A stretch of 64,000 nt of DNA, taken from positions 124,001-188,000 of the forward strand of contig QLIY01000135.1 of NCBI GenBank assembly GCA_003260075.1, written 5' to 3'. Below, piece by piece: positions 1 to 14,841 of this stretch. Position 1 is the stretch's first letter; the number at the start of each line of letters is the position of its first letter. This DNA is from Phallusia mammillata. Lineage: Eukaryota > Chordata > Ascidiacea > Phlebobranchia > Ascidiidae. The notes beneath the pieces were generated by a model. That model worked only from the letters and a program-made list of their open reading frames with translations, ran no database searches and was not told where the DNA came from. The translations under genes and the position numbers were made by a program.

Positions 1-3000
1 TAAAAATACACCGGCACAAAATAATCAGGTCAGTTTTAAAAAAACAAAGTTAATACTTTTCAGGATTTATGTGTAACAAATGTACGTTATAGGTAACAAT
101 TATTTAACCACAACATAATACCCAGTATACATCAAATTTGAACTAGTAAAAATAAATTATAATTTTCCAGTTATGTACTTATTATTCGTTTAAACGGTTT
201 TGTAGGCTTAAACGTAGGATGTTGAGCAATTAGTTGGTTAAAAACGAGTTTTAAGTTACAAATAGTGGTTAAAAACACCGTCACGTTCAAATTGGGTTAT
301 TTGACCCGAAAAATCTTGCAGCGTGACAAAATGGGATCGAATGTAACCTACAAGCGACATGGCATCATTTACAGCGCTCTGTACGAATGATTTGTTATTT
401 GTAATTACGCGGGAGAAGACGTCAAAAATCCGCTTAGATACCAACAGAGTTATAAGTCGATTCGGGGATAAGTTTGTACAAAACAAGCTTGATTAGGGCC
501 TGACTTTAAACTCGGCCGTATTTGTGCCAGAGTTTTACCAACATTCGGGCCCAACGCCAAGTTGTTTGGGCTTGTACTTTCGGGTTACTACTTCGGGTTG
601 CAGTAACATAACAAGGGCAAAAGCTAAAGTAGGTCTGAACTAAACAACCACAAATAATAATCACGGTCAATTTAGGGTATTCACACTTGATTAAGTCTTA
701 CCATAGTTGCAAGTCAAAAACAAGAAACAACAACTGATTACAAAACTGCATACAGAGTCAAAGACAAAACCCTAAAGCAATTGTGATCTTTTAACCTTGT
801 ACTTACCTTTTTGAAATCAATACTATAGTTCAACATAACAACACCATGCACGAAGTCATAAAACGAAACGTGTTTTTGTATCTAACAAAATGGTTAAAAA
901 ATAAAACATGTCTTAACAAAAAACCTAAACCTCATATTATCAACCAACATTCTCTTGCTTGTTGATTGGAATTAGTGCTTACCAAAACATTTCCCTGCAT
1001 TGGCGTGGTCTTCATAACTGGTTGTCGTTTACTCCCGAACAAAGTAAACCTCCTCGCCCTATTAAACGAGCCCGCTGCCAAAGCTGACTTGCTCATGGCA
1101 CAAATTGCAGTAGACCGACAAGTAAAGAGAACACAGAAAAAAATCTCACAAAAACAAGAGATCTGCCTTCCAAAACAACCTGAGTTTCAAACAAGCGTCT
1201 GCAGCAAGCAAGTCCGACTCTCAGTCATGCTCTTAACGTTTGCAGACAGGCAAATCCGTTCCGCGCCGAACGGTATCAGGCTAAGCAAATTCCCTGTCTT
1301 GACGACGTCTTGGGAATAGGGCTCAACACGCATAGAACATACGGCTTTCCAGCAAGGCCCGTCAATAACACGGTGGAGCATTAGACCGTATAATTGGATG
1401 GCAAGAGCAATATATTCACCGCATATTACCCTTGTGTTCCAAGGGACCTTTTCGTTAAGTGTGAAATTATTGATTACACGGTCGAATAATGATTGACAGG
1501 ATTTGATGTTAAGCTTAATCTTAACAAGTCTAAATGTTTTAAGCTCTTCCAGTCAGCGTGTAAAAGCCTGGACCAAACATTACACACAATTATTTTCACA
1601 GGGTGTACATTTCACCGAAAATGTTGGGTCGTATAGTCAGTGACTTATTCAAATAGAATCTAGCTAGTCTAATTTAGATCCGGCAATTTGCCAAACGCCA
1701 TTTAACGGAACGTGGTAATGTCAGTCTACTAACATTCATACAACAATTCACGCTCATTCATAATTCATAAGGTTGTCAACATAATTTTGCGTACCGGAAC
1801 ACGTTTAAATGACCTTCAACAAGTGTATAGTTACCATTCTTTATGTACTCCGTCTTGTACAAAACAAACGTTTACGTAAACATCCGTAAAACCAAATTAA
1901 ACCAAAAAAGTTTGTACAATCATTCATATCATACTTTTTAGGCCAAAAGTACAACACATTTACGACCAACACTAAACCGGTTACCCCTTGTGACTAAAAC
2001 GCACATTAGACCTCATTAGCAGGCAACCGCAAGAACCTCTCTGCATTCCCACGGGAACAGATCATGCAATACCCAAAAAGGCCCGAAGGCAACAGATAGC
2101 ATCAAGCAAAACGCTTTCTTGTATAGCGAACGTGCGGCAAGGTTGTTTGTTGTGCTTTGATTTGACATGTGTCAGCTGTGAAAAACAGGATGTGGCAAAA
2201 AATCAATAAAATTAAATTAAGTTCTGAGTACCACCTTGATGCATTATGTGATGGGGTGCTGCGACATTTCGTTAGCCAGGTGACAAATGTATATTTTCCA
2301 ATACAACGCAATATGCCTAAACGGCCGATCCTTTTTTGTTCAGGACCAATAGCGCTTTCAAAAGCACCAAATACCTGATAATCTTGCGCAATGATGATTA
2401 ATCGCACGAAATTATAACATGAAAATAAAATGAAGTACTTTAAACATCTTATTGGGCCAAATATCAGTTTTGATTTTGACCTACGGTATCACAAATAGTC
2501 TAAACCGTGTCTTATTTATTGCCAAACAAACTGAAATTTCGACACGATCATTAAACAAAGGAATGCCACAAAATGGTTTAGTGCCCAATAAAACTACTTT
2601 TACTCGCCAAATAACTTTTCACGCTTTTCTGGCTCTTTCTAAAAGTTACTGCATGACTTCATAGGCCAAGCGCACAAGGCATTTTACCAATAAATGTTGG
2701 CTAAAATTTTCTATGAAGTCTTTTGCATCACCAAACTGGATATATTTTCAAAAATTCCCAGCTAATTTCGAGGGGATTATTAAGTCACGTTCCCTGTGGT
2801 ACAAACAAAGTCTCAATCGATATATTGAATCTTTACAGAATGCGCCCAGCCATCCGATATACATTAGTCGTCTGATTCCACGTGACATGCTGTGACAATC
2901 ATTCCAAGGCAAAACAAAAATAGACTAAAGCATAACCATCAAAAAATGTTTATAGCAAAATTGGAAAATATCGGAACAAAAAAGGAAAATGAATAATTTG

Positions 3001-6000
3001 AAACGTCCTAGTTTGGAAGATATTTTGTTGAAAAACAAGTCTGGCCTATGCAGAACAGTATTAAATTTATTTCAAACTTTATTTATATTGACCTAGTTGT
3101 TGATATGCTTTTCAGTTCATTGTTCGTTTTAGACAAGTTTTTTATCGATGTTTATTTGTTGTTGTTTTTACAAACAAAATACGAACCCTATTTGTGTATG
3201 ATCTGTGTTGTCATCGACATGGACCCCAAAATAAAGACAACCAAAAAAAGTTGTTTCATACGAAACGAAACAAACGTTTTTGAACAAATCTTTGCATTTA
3301 TACGAGCCATGACACATTATGTGACATATTTTTGGCCGGAAAAAATCTGTTCCAGGAACTTCTTGTTCGTAGAAAATACTTCATGCATTTTACAATAGCT
3401 CAGGTCTAGGTTTACTTTTGCTTGTAACAGGGATTTGACTTGTAATTGTTGAAAATAAGACAAAACAAGGACTCAAGTCTAAACAAGGACATTTCTTAGA
3501 AATCAGGACAATAAAATTTTCTAAGACATTGTCCTTCAAAATAAGGGACAATCTTAGAACTAAGGACGGTATGGCAACCGTGTGTATGTATGTAGGTGGC
3601 GCACCTCAGACAATTTGGACACGTGCTTGCCCGGCCACAAACAAACTGTCGTGAGGTACTATTGCGCCATCTACCGGATTAAATATAATTGCCAGCATTT
3701 CCACTTGGTGACAGTATTGGTAATATGGTCATCCAGGCCCAAATTTTGAGCGGAGTTAAGCTGTACAATCCGGTACTTGAAAGGCGCCTAACTAAGCCAC
3801 GTAAAGTGTAGGAATTAAACTTTATGTTTCTTTACATTGTTTACAACAAGGGGCAAAATTATATGCAGCCGGTATTCACAATGTAATACTTGGTAAATTA
3901 ACAACGATGTTTCATATGATTTGCACATTTAGAGGAAATGCATTTGTGTGTGTTTTTTAAATTACAAAGCTTCATTTGGTCAAAGTTTTAAGTAATGACA
4001 AAGTCCTCAACAAAATCAAATAATATTTTTGCATTCAAGTTTTAGGTTTTTTAAACAGTGAAATTATTGTGTGCTGTAGAGTTAAATTATACCCAGATGA
4101 GAAGACCAAATTGTTTGAAGCATGTTGCATTTACATTAATGACGTAACTAGAGGTAGGCAATATCCTCTGTTCAGATTTGGCCTTCATATACGACAAGGT
4201 CATACACATGAGCATGAGTGACGATTGTCGATTCGATCACAGGATGATTGATTGATTTTCCACATTTTCGATTCGCAAGGTTGGTGCGATGCAGCGGAAA
4301 ACTATATTCGAATTGTCGTTAATAAAATCAACAGCTTGTAAAAAATCGTTTATTCTGAAGGAAATATTACAAAAAATATTTATAAAAATAAACATAAACA
4401 TTGTAATTTATTGTCACACCACTACGCAATTCAAATCAATCGGTTGGCAAAAAAATGTTTTTCGCATTTGATGTTCGGCTGATTCGTTTTGTAAACTAAC
4501 ATATATCCTTCATACTTTCTGTATAGTTCTGCACGAGAGAATCAAGCCCTTAGACACCTAAATAGTGGACAAAAATTGTTCATAGCGCTTGTAGAATATG
4601 TGAGTATTTCGTTCTCTTTCTAATACAAACAACAAAATGTACAAAAAAAAACAAAAAAAAACATTCCTTTGTGTAGTCGGCAAAGCATTCGTGCTTGCGT
4701 TGTGTTTGAATGTTTACATTGTCAGCACAAAGCCACGTCGTCTCGTGGCTAAAGGGTCAAAGATAAAGATAATAAAGGTGTTGATTGAAGGGCTTATCCG
4801 CACAGCGATTTATGTAGTATTTTCATATCTGACGTGATGACAAATGTATCGGTCTGTGTAAACCAGAGATGTAAGTCGAGTCGGGCTTTGGGTCAGCTGC
4901 AGACTTGAATTTATGTAAGGAAATCCGGCTAGATTAGGACCTGGTTACCAATTTTGTAATTTTTCCGTCGCAATTTCACTTTTGTCGTATGATTTGGCAT
5001 GCGCACTTGGTGTATTGATTTGTTGCATACAGCCGTCTACTTCATAGATTTTTATGAACGCCTACCTGCCAGGTTGGCTCATTTGGTTAATTTAAAATTA
5101 AAAGTGGAGACAGTAGCCTACCTGTTAAAGTCCCATATGAAACACATTGCGTTTTGAATTTATTAGCCTATTTGTGAATAAAAACCCAAAAACCACCCAA
5201 ACCAAAGGTGTGCAATGGCATAGAAAAGTACATAGACCCCCTTTTAAATAATCAAGTTCGAATAAGTTTGTTTAAACCCACCATTTAGAAATTGTTGTCA
5301 TTCATTTGTGCACAGGAATTTTAAATAGTGTATACAAACAGTTACAGTTACTTCCACAACCGAACAATAGAAGCGTTTTAGAGAAAGCGTATTTTCCAGA
5401 GCACTGACGCACAAAGTTCGCCGAAAAAGTGCTTGTTGAAACAGTGCATTGTCTGGCAAAGCACGAAAATACCGAAAGCAAACACGGTAGTGGAACAAAT
5501 TTCGCAACCTAAACGACCAATTTCTTGAACACTGAATTTTGGGCTATTTTTAACCTAATGTATACCGTTTATCTGTAATCTGAATGCACACAGGCAGGGT
5601 AGTATTTGGAAACTGGTTTAAAGGAATCGTAAAATGTACAGTATTATCAATAAAACACCAAATTTGGAAAAAAACCTTCGCTTGATAACCCGCAAAATAC
5701 ATACACATTCATGTAGGTATTTTTAACAATCATACCTTTGTTACAGATAAACCAATTGTTTGTACATTAAGTGAAGAACACATTGATTGTTACCTCAAAA
5801 GGAACTGTCGTATTCATCTTCACGTAGTGTCTTGTAGCGGTTTGTAACAGCAAAATACAACTGAAATTTAGCCTTACAAAGCTCTTAGCTTAGTTTAAAT
5901 CCACTTTTTCTCAGTACCTTCTCTGGCATCCCTACTGACTACAAGACAAAAGTTACTTTACCTGCCAAATTTCAAACAAAAGGCGCTTCATATTGATTCC

Positions 6001-6311
6001 AATCAAAAGGACGCAGCCTTTACAACTCATCGCACTGTTTAAATGCCTTTAGTTACATGCACCAAGGGAACAATATACAAGGCTACTGCCATTGCGAACT
6101 TCTGACATATCTGAGTTAAAGTTAAATGAAGCCAAAAGCTAATTTATCTTGTTTCTGGAAATTCCAGCAAGGCGCAAGCACAAAGACAAAATCACAGACC
6201 GATTCAAGAACCATCACGCTCCATCGAACTTGGTAGCGTTGTGGCTGAATGAATGCACACAGGTTTTTTTTCTTTCAATCCTTAATCTGCCAAGCAAGAC
6301 TAGCAGAGCAA

Positions 6312-6493
6312 ATACTCTATCTCATGTGCATAGTCTGTGTCTGTCAAAACCGTTCGCAGTTCGCACGTACCTAAAGCGTGCATTATTCAGGGGCCATAAA
6401 CATAATGGGGGGGGGGCTGTGCATAGTCTGTGTCTGTCAAAACCGTTCGCACGTACCTAAAGCGTGCATTATTCAGGGGCCATAAACATAATG
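6312..6493. repeat. overlapping allelic copies split by G10 linker
   Basis: Bases ending at 6406 are repeated after the 10-G run 6407-6416, with one 8-base indel near a direct repeat (CGCAGTT). The second copy continues into unique sequence, which is the pattern of two overlapping contigs placed end to end rather than a true tandem duplication. Confidence 0.8.
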
Positions 6494-8998
6494 CACAAAC
6501 AATACGACTGCAACACTAATTGTTTTGTAAACAAGTGAAGCATACTTTGACTTATCCAAATAAAAGAGAATTTACAATAGTTATAAAGTTACATTTAACA
6601 TTTTTTTGCAATATCTTGATTAGTGCTGGGCCCATTTAAGATAGTGTAACATTTGAGTGATTAATGTAAGTCAAAACTTTAGTTATCAATTGAAATTTTA
6701 GAGATTTAATTTCCAAAAAAGCGTTCTGTAGAGAGCCAGTTTGTTGTCTTTTTTACAAACTTATCAAAAACAAAAGAGCCAGAGGGCTTGTATATATTGA
6801 ATACAGTTGACTGAATATCTTTTTAGCATTTGTTGTTGTTACATATAACCTGCGCAACACTTGTTTTTCTACAAAATGTATTTAGCAAAAACAAGCTCTC
6901 TGTAAGTTTTGTTTTTAAACAGGCCGCAAGTGCATGTTCATTGTTTCTGATATTACCAACTGCTTAAAGGGAATAAGCCTAATTGCCTTGTTAAAAGTTA
7001 CAAGTCTGTCATTGTAATTTGTAGTTCCTTCGGATAAATAGACTAAGTTCCTTTACAATACCGCCGGTACACTAGCCATCTATTTTTTTTAGAGTGGTTT
7101 AGCTTATGAAATGGTCTATAAAGTCAAACCATTATACATGGATGATGGAACCAACACCATAATGGGTTTTCTTCTTAAGCTTAATACAAATAGTAAAAAC
7201 AGTTTTATCGTAACTGTCGCAGTTTCTAATCAATTGACATATCCTTACAAAAAGCGCTGACCAACTAGATATTTCTTTTCTATCACTGTATGCTTTATAC
7301 GACTGCCTTCATAGGCTATAAAAGCAACCAATAACAAATTATCTGTCTCGTTTGTTACATCCTAGCTTGCTGTGTGAAGGATGCTGCCTTTTTCGATATC
7401 TCGATGTGAATTCAAACCTCGGGGGGATAAACGACATCAATAAACGTCGCCTGATCTGGCATTGAGACCGCAAGCGCACCCGGACATGAAATATATCTCG
7501 AGAAGTCCCAAGATATGTTCTTAGCTACAGCCAAAAAGCTGCATTTCTGGGTGACTTACTGCTGTACACAGCACACAGTCAAGCTAGCGATTGCTTGACT
7601 GGCTCAGGTCACAGAGGGTGGTAGTTGATAGGGAGGTGACAGATTCCAATGTGACATCAACGTTTCCTGATGCCTTATCGATCGAACCAGGTAACTAACA
7701 ACGGTTAATTGAGCGCTGTAAACTACCCGACTGGGTGTAATTGAAGTGCAAAAAGCACAAACTTTACAACATAGGTTCGCTACTTTGGACAACCCTAATT
7801 ATGGCAAAACAATCAAAAGTTGAGCCAATAAATGACTTTTTTCGATAACTTTTATATAGATTAGGAACGTTACATTTCCCCCCCGATTAAGTTAAATGCT
7901 TTGCTAGACCGAAACTTTTTAAATGTTATGTTTAATTTGATATCATTTTTCCACGTTTTACCAGCAGATCCTTGTTCAAACAGAATAATTTAAAAGGAGA
8001 CTTAAATACATCAAGCGCAATTCTTTTTGAATGTCTATGTCACTTATTTTTTTTAAATTGTTGCGACCCCTTGCAAAAGCAAAACAAGAGTTAGCTACAT
8101 CTGACTTAAACAGACTTGTTTAATTGAGATTTTTAATTGCATCAGAACCGTATGAAATCATAGGATCATAGTTGACAAGATCTGTCAAAAACGCTTATCT
8201 CGTGTCATGCATACAATTATCACATATTGATAATACCCCGGCCAAGCTAAATCGATTGCATATGGTTCTATTTGTAACTTGAATCAATTCGGCCATAAAA
8301 TCGTACACTGTATCTCGGCAAGGGTTATATTTATGATCATAAGGACGTCCGTTTGACAAGATTACCTTTTTATATCCCAACGCTTTCTTTGTTAATCTTG
8401 ACTTTTTTCAGTTCCAGTAAAACAAAAATATATTTTGGGATATAAATCTTATTCATTTTCCTGCTTTTTTCTCGTCAGTAATTTCTCCTTGATCAACACG
8501 TCATTTTTATTGGGCTTGATGACTGAATTACCACAAAATACCACAAATACCACAAAATTATAGGGACTAACTGGTTTAAACAACTGACTCATTTGGGGGG
8601 GGGGTGTAATTTTTATTGGGCTTGATGACTGCAACCCACTTACAACATACCACAAAATTATAGGGACTAACTGGTTTAAACAACTGACTCATTTTTTCCC
8701 TAAACCCCTCAACATACAACAAAGTCTATAGCAAACCTAAATGGAAACTACACGCATAGCCTTGTAAACGAAACTAACACGAACATGTCAGTAATTCTAA
8801 CTAGACTGCCTTTATATTGTTGCTCAAAATGACATGGTGTAATATTCAAATAAACTCCAGCATGTCTACTACAACTTTCATTGTATGACTTATAATGGCA
8901 CAAAGTAATGACGAACGTTTGAACAACAAAACATGCCATTTCTGGCATCTTACGGACTGGTATCCTAAATGTATGAATTAAGAAACCACTGTACACGG

Positions 8999-9365
8999 AC
9001 TTAAAAAGTAATTTAATTTAAAACATAACTACCAGAGAACTGGGTATGTAGCATACATCTTAGTGTAGACGTTTCAACAATCGCTGTTGTTGTGACAAAG
9101 ATGTATTTCCCTAAATACAAGTTTTCTGGCAGTTATGTTTTAATCAAATATAAGAACATATAAGCGGTCTATAATCTACAGGGGGGGGGGGTAATTTAAT
9201 TTAAAACATAACTTCCAGAGAACTGGGTATGTAGCATACATCTTAGTGCAGACGTTTCAACAATCGCTGTTAATTGTTGTGACAAAGATGTATTCCCTAA
9301 ATACAAGTTTTCTGGCAGTTATGTTTTAATCAAATGTAAGAACATATAAGCGGTCTATAATCTAC
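8999..9365. repeat. overlapping allelic copies split by G11 linker
   Basis: About 180 bases before the G run 9181-9191 recur after it with scattered substitutions and a few short indels, then the sequence continues. This is the same contig-overlap pattern as elsewhere in the window. The similar block around 8510-8700 flanks the G run 8595-8604. Confidence 0.8.
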
Positions 9366-12300
9366 ACAAACACGAAACCTGTCAGGTCAGAACACGCGTC
9401 TTGATTAATTTCAGGTCTTAATTTGACATTTATACCCTGGGCTGTATATAAACACCAGAATAAAGGGGACAGTTTGAGCTAAAGGCTTCACCAGGTACCG
9501 GTGTGGTACTTGTCATGCTAAGTATTTGCACCCGACACAATTTATATCAATAATTCATCGCAAGGATGCCAAGACAGGGACAAGATTTACAACGGAACTT
9601 TCGTCAGTCACAGGCCGGCAAGACCAGGGCATAACCCCTTAGGCTGAAGCAAGGGAATTACCTTTAATGAAGCCCCTTCCGCGCTGCTTCGGGGTTAATT
9701 ATGAATGGCGGAAAATATATAACTCGCTTTAGTGTAGTTATGCCTGAAGTATTTAATATTTGTTAGGTATTTATTCAAGCGTTGAAGGTGTTTTAGTACA
9801 AGCCTCACGAAAACGTATTTACTGGTTTGACTAAACTAAAAAACGTTGTCAAACTATCTGAAATTACATTTTTAAATGAAAAATACTCGACGGATAAACT
9901 TGAAAAGATGTTTAATCAAAAAATTTTAGCATTTGAGCTTATATAGAAAATGTGTTTTTTCGCTAATTTACAATAAATGCATTGATAATGACAACAGCAC
10001 TTGTCAAAACGTTTTCAATAAAACTTAGGCAGTTTTATGTCCCATCAAGACGTTTTTTAAAATCTCACAGAAAATACTTCAAGCACTTACTAATACTGTC
10101 AGATTTTCAAGAACAAAAATTGATGAATTGATGTGATAATGCAGTTTTAATTGCCATTTTCTCTAAAAACTAAACAAACTATTCTTCTACGATTAATTAA
10201 CGCAGCGTACAAACTCTAGTGTTAAAGAAATCTGCACATCGAAATCAAATCTGCATTTCAGCCTTTGTTTACTAACACATAATTTCATCTCAACTTAAGA
10301 CAGGTTTTAAGCAGTTACCTAACGTTTCAAAATGCCAGCAACCATCGCTAACCTTTTCTTGCCGCGGTTTGGCCTTTTCTTCTGCTGCACGTCAACAATT
10401 CTGCACTCTTCATGATTAAATTGGCTTACTCTTCGTCACAGGCCATTGGGCGCAAGTAGATTTAAAAGCAAGGCCAAGTGGGATGGAAAATTGCTAACTT
10501 TTCAATTTGAAACAAACTTCAACTTTTAACTGGTGTAATGCCAAGCGCAGAGCAAGTATAGGCGATTGACCAATGAAAAATTTACACCTGGAAATTGAAA
10601 CACCTTTTTTCGACTTGTACAGAAAAAAATTAAAACACTAAATCAGTCATTGTATTTTTATTCTTTCATAGAACAACAGGGTGTATTTATGCTTTTATTA
10701 GTGTGTTTTTACATGTTTTTGTTTTTCAGACACTAACGATGCTTATAAAATCGAATGGCATTTTTTTGTGAAACAATAAAAATACAGCGACTGATTTAAT
10801 GTTTTCACTCTAAAATTTTCTGCAGTTATTATTTTAACAGTTTGTAGCTGGTGGACCGAAAAATTATCAAATAACGATTGAAAAATGTAACCTTGTTCCT
10901 TTCGTGTCACCATATTTTGTCACCAAAGCATTTAAATTTCAACCAATACTGCGATGACAAATCATTCGGTATCAGCTTTTCCATTATGGATTTTAAACTA
11001 ATTACATATGTGATGTATTTCTATCCTTTGGGAATAATTTAGGGGGGATATTAGTTGAATTGTGGGAATATATCAATTCGATCGGCACTGCGAACTATTT
11101 TTCGTCAGACAAACGTATCGATTAAAATGCTTTCATTTGCAACAGAGACCTCTTGTGGTATTTTTTCATTAAGATTGTGTCCACTAAATGGGGCAAGTAC
11201 GTCATGTACCTTGCACAACTTTGCGTTTGTCTTAAGATACGAGTGGCTGGAAAAATTTTGGTCCCTGAGTTTTTTGGCTGAAAGAAAGACGAAGGGAAAT
11301 AACTAACAACACCAACAAACAATATTGCAACAGGGGTGGTATGTCGGGCTGCTGTTTTAGGGCTTTAATTAAGGCATTAATCTCACCATAATGCACATAA
11401 CTTTCGGGCCAAATGTTTGCCTGTTTTAACAACAAATTTTTTGATTGTTTTTTTTTATTACACTTCCGGGTTGGAGCCAACACAACTTTGGTTTCAACGA
11501 GGCCTAACATTCATCTTGCAAAAAAACTAAACTAAACCAACTGTTCAAAATAACGAACTAGTCGGCTCGAAAAGTTTCTTAACTTATCACATTTTGGTTA
11601 GAACATATGCAAACCCCGAGACTTGCGCAATTACTCATCATAACATACAAGCAAGCTTCAAAAACACTGATCATCAAAAAAGAGGAATGAAAATATCTGC
11701 AGCAACAAGTTGTGTAATACAAAACTCTGAAGATTACCAGAATTGTTAGCAGACATATTTTCCAACTGCTTTTGGTCTCGAACTACCTCTTCTCATTATT
11801 ACACTTCGCATTACACTTAAAAATATTGAATGAAAAACAGTTTTAGGTACAAAACTTTTCGGGTGGATTAAGAAACTCTTCTATCATTGGAGTTATTGTG
11901 CTTAAAGCAACACAACTTTCATTTTAACATCAAGAATGATAAATTGAAATTTAAGTGTTATTCAATTTGGCATCCTACAAAGTCAGTATTAGAAAAACGC
12001 TTTTTCAGAGTGCCATAACTTGCTTAATACAAATAACCAAAAAGTATTTTTTCAGTTTTAAATACGCTAGTTGTTTTGTTACACTTGTTTAAAACGTTGG
12101 TTTCAATTCTCATTTATCTCAATTAGATTTCGGTCGGCCCTAAACCGATAAAACTAATTGTTTGTTCAGACCCAAGTGACCATCTTGCAAAATCGTTACC
12201 ATGTTTCTTAGACAGCGCAACCTCTGGGGTATTCGTAGAACTAATTGAGACAATTGCGACGCTTCTGTTGCTTTTAAATTGCTTCATAGTTTTAAAACAA

Positions 12301-13970
12301 GACAGACAATTAATCTTAATTTTAACTTGGTAATACGACATTTTTCAATTCGTGTAAGTAATAAAAGAATATCAGAATTCAATTAGAAAAACGCGTCTTA
12401 TTAAAGATATTGTTGTTTGTATCAACCAAACTGATTTTCTCAACGCAGTAATGCAAGGTTAATATTTTGTCAAAACATAATCAATAGTTGGGTATAACCT
12501 ACATATGCTAAAATAACTGTTTAACAAAGCAAATTGTACTGTGCAATATTTGCCAGTTTGAATGATTTGAGGTCAAAATTGAGTTATCAATATATGACCT
12601 AGAATCGCATTTTGTATTGCTTGTTATAAAGCAAATTTGTAGTCACACGACTGTTTGCCAAACTTCTGTGACTGTGTCGAAAGTGTGACGTAGAACTGAC
12701 GTCACGAATGATGCGGTTAATTTGACCGATTTTTTTCGACATTTTGGAATTTGGAACACTAGTTTTACGCTTTTTACATAAAAATTAAGTTTTGCTGGCA
12801 AGGAAACAAAGACGTTACTAGAACAGAATAATTGTGTTGTACTATAATAATAGTTTTGAGGGTTTAAAGATTGCCTTGGCCGTTGTTGTCGGTCTGCAAA
12901 TTAATTACTTATCTTTTGTCAAGAGTGCACAAAACAACAAGGTCGTAAGTATCGTTATAAATTATTCGGCCGAAAACGAATCTTTGTAAAAAAAATCGCT
13001 GATTCGGCTTAATAAACTAGTTTTCAACTAAACTCCACAATGATGAATTAGCTACATGCATCTTTTTGTAGCTAACATTACAGATGACATGATAAATGTC
13101 GTCAACGTCTATACACATATTAGAGAAGCCTAAATATAGCAACTTACAACGTGTTTATCGACCGGCAAACAGCAAATGAAATGACGATATATATCGATCA
13201 AATTTGAAAATGATTTTGCAACACGAGATTTCAAGGCTTTTCATGAGATAAAGCCCTAGTTGCCGCAAGAATTTGGCTCTGTAACTAATGCACTGACTTT
13301 GATGCCCAGCGGTTTGTTACTGTAACTCACAGAAGTAATAGACTTCTGTAGTGCGGTTTATGCGCATTTACAGACTTTTTACAAGTAAATCTAAACAATC
13401 TTTAATACTGCATTCAGATGTATTGACTAACAAGCTGTATAACATGTCCTTAATTGACAAACTGAACACAACGGTATATTTAAACTCATTTCAATACAAG
13501 TCTACTGGGGCTAGGCGATACAACAATGGACAAAACAATTTGTCCATTTTGAACCCCTATTGAACAACCCCTAGTAATGGTTTTCTGAGTTTGCGTTGTT
13601 GTTATACTTTGGGTTTTGTGATTAAGGCCCATCACTCTTGTACAAAAAAAACCTAAGATTAGGTCTAATGGTACAGTTGATTTAAAAACTGTCGTTAGAG
13701 GAAAAATAATACACACAACCTGCTTTAACTCTCAAAACCCAAGTATCACTACCTGTTTTCTAACATCTCTTAACAGATTAAAGATAGGAGTTTCTTTAGC
13801 ACACAAATCCAGCATCCCCAAAAATGTTACCCTAACCCCAAACAAGTCACATTTACCCCGGGTTACGGACCCCAGCTCCAAATTTACTTTTAACGAAATT
13901 GTCTGTCTAAATGTAGCAAATTAAACTTAGATTAAACCAGCATAGGTTTACAACGTAACCAAAAACTTAC

Positions 13971-14030
13971 CGATACCATGGACTTGTTTTTGTCAGAATC
14001 AGACTTTCCGCCTTGGTTTGCTGACAGCAT
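13971..14030 (-). CDS. candidate first coding exon, unknown gene
   Basis: On the minus strand an ATG at 14030 opens a 20-codon frame rich in Ser, Lys and Asp (begins MLSANQGGKSDSDKNK) that ends at a strong GTAAGT donor just below 13971. I cannot find the following exons in the lower coordinates, and the peptide resembles no family I know. It may be a true start exon of a gene with distant exons, or chance. The start is chosen only because it is the first ATG before the donor. Confidence 0.2.
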
Positions 14031-14427
14031 CTTGTCGTTTCTTGTCCGTATTCTTGCTTTTCGTCTCCTAACTCTCACTGATTGGGCCCTTACGATTAAA
14101 TATTCATGAGATCAGCGCAATTTGTATCCGCCACTTTTTTGTCAAACCCTTTTTACGTCTGTAAAGTGAAGAAAAATGCAATGGCGTTAATTCTGACACA
14201 GACTGACGAAGAATACGTAACTTAGCTGGGATTTTTTTCTATAATTTTGGCTCTTAAACTTTTTATTGTCTGCACACTAAGAATTTGTTCTTTGCTTTTC
14301 CATCAACTTTGCAAGCTAAAAGTAAAGAAACATAGCCAAACTTTAGTGTTATGTGTAAGACTGCTTTTGTTGACGACAAGTACAAAATGAAGTTATTGAG
14401 TCGTTACATATACACTATGTCCTAAAA

Positions 14428-14841
14428 CAGCGTTTCCCGCTGTGGGTCGTAATTTATACCTGGGGTCGGCCAAGTCGGTGGCTCCCAACTAGTTTTAGGC
14501 CATGGACCACCAGCCCCAATAAAATAAACTTACGGACCACTTCATGTTTGACATAAATGCCTTTAGTCTAAATTGTATTAACAAATAAAATACAAAAAAA
14601 AACAGTGCTAAACATTCCTTCCTGCCATTGTTTGTTCACTAGTGTCTAAACTAGTAATAAGGCTGATTATTGCCTTCTATTATAATTGGCTGTCAATTGT
14701 TTTTACCACTTCTCGAAAATCTGCTTTAAAGGAATATATTTCATGCTAATATGCTTGTTGTGAATATTTACTGTATTCTTACTGATAACAATTGGGACAT
14801 TCCGTCAATTAAACTGTTGGTTCATGGCCTGGGAACCACTG
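14428..14841. mobile_element. hAT-type MITE
   Basis: The right end reads GGGAACCACTG, the inverted partner of the CAGCGTTTCCC left end, typical of hAT terminal repeats. Flanks give an 8-bp target duplication with one mismatch (TCCTAAAA at 14420-14427, CCCTAAAA at 14842-14849). The interior contains a second TIR-like segment near 14480, so it may be a nested or composite copy. No transposase frame is visible. Confidence 0.7.

Larger units (their letters stand above)
1..13960. other. gene-free, AT-rich region
   Basis: I find no exon that I can assign to a protein family on either strand. Open frames here are short and lack family motifs or paired splice sites. The stretch holds three assembly linkers of 10-11 G (6407-6416, 8595-8604, 9181-9191), each followed by a near-copy of the preceding 90-190 bases. 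A possible minus-strand reading with a donor-like site near 10,310-10,420 encodes a short basic peptide but matches nothing I know. Confidence 0.6.

Noticed and set aside
966..1319. 117-codon plus-strand frame as a gene
   Set aside because: No family motif, no domain, no partner exons, and antisense frames overlap; composition is like the surrounding DNA.
6312..6493. True tandem duplications with poly-G spacers as a new element type
   Set aside because: Copies always overlap an end and a restart and differ like alleles, the linker length is near constant, and coding exons are broken by it. Assembly explains all of it.
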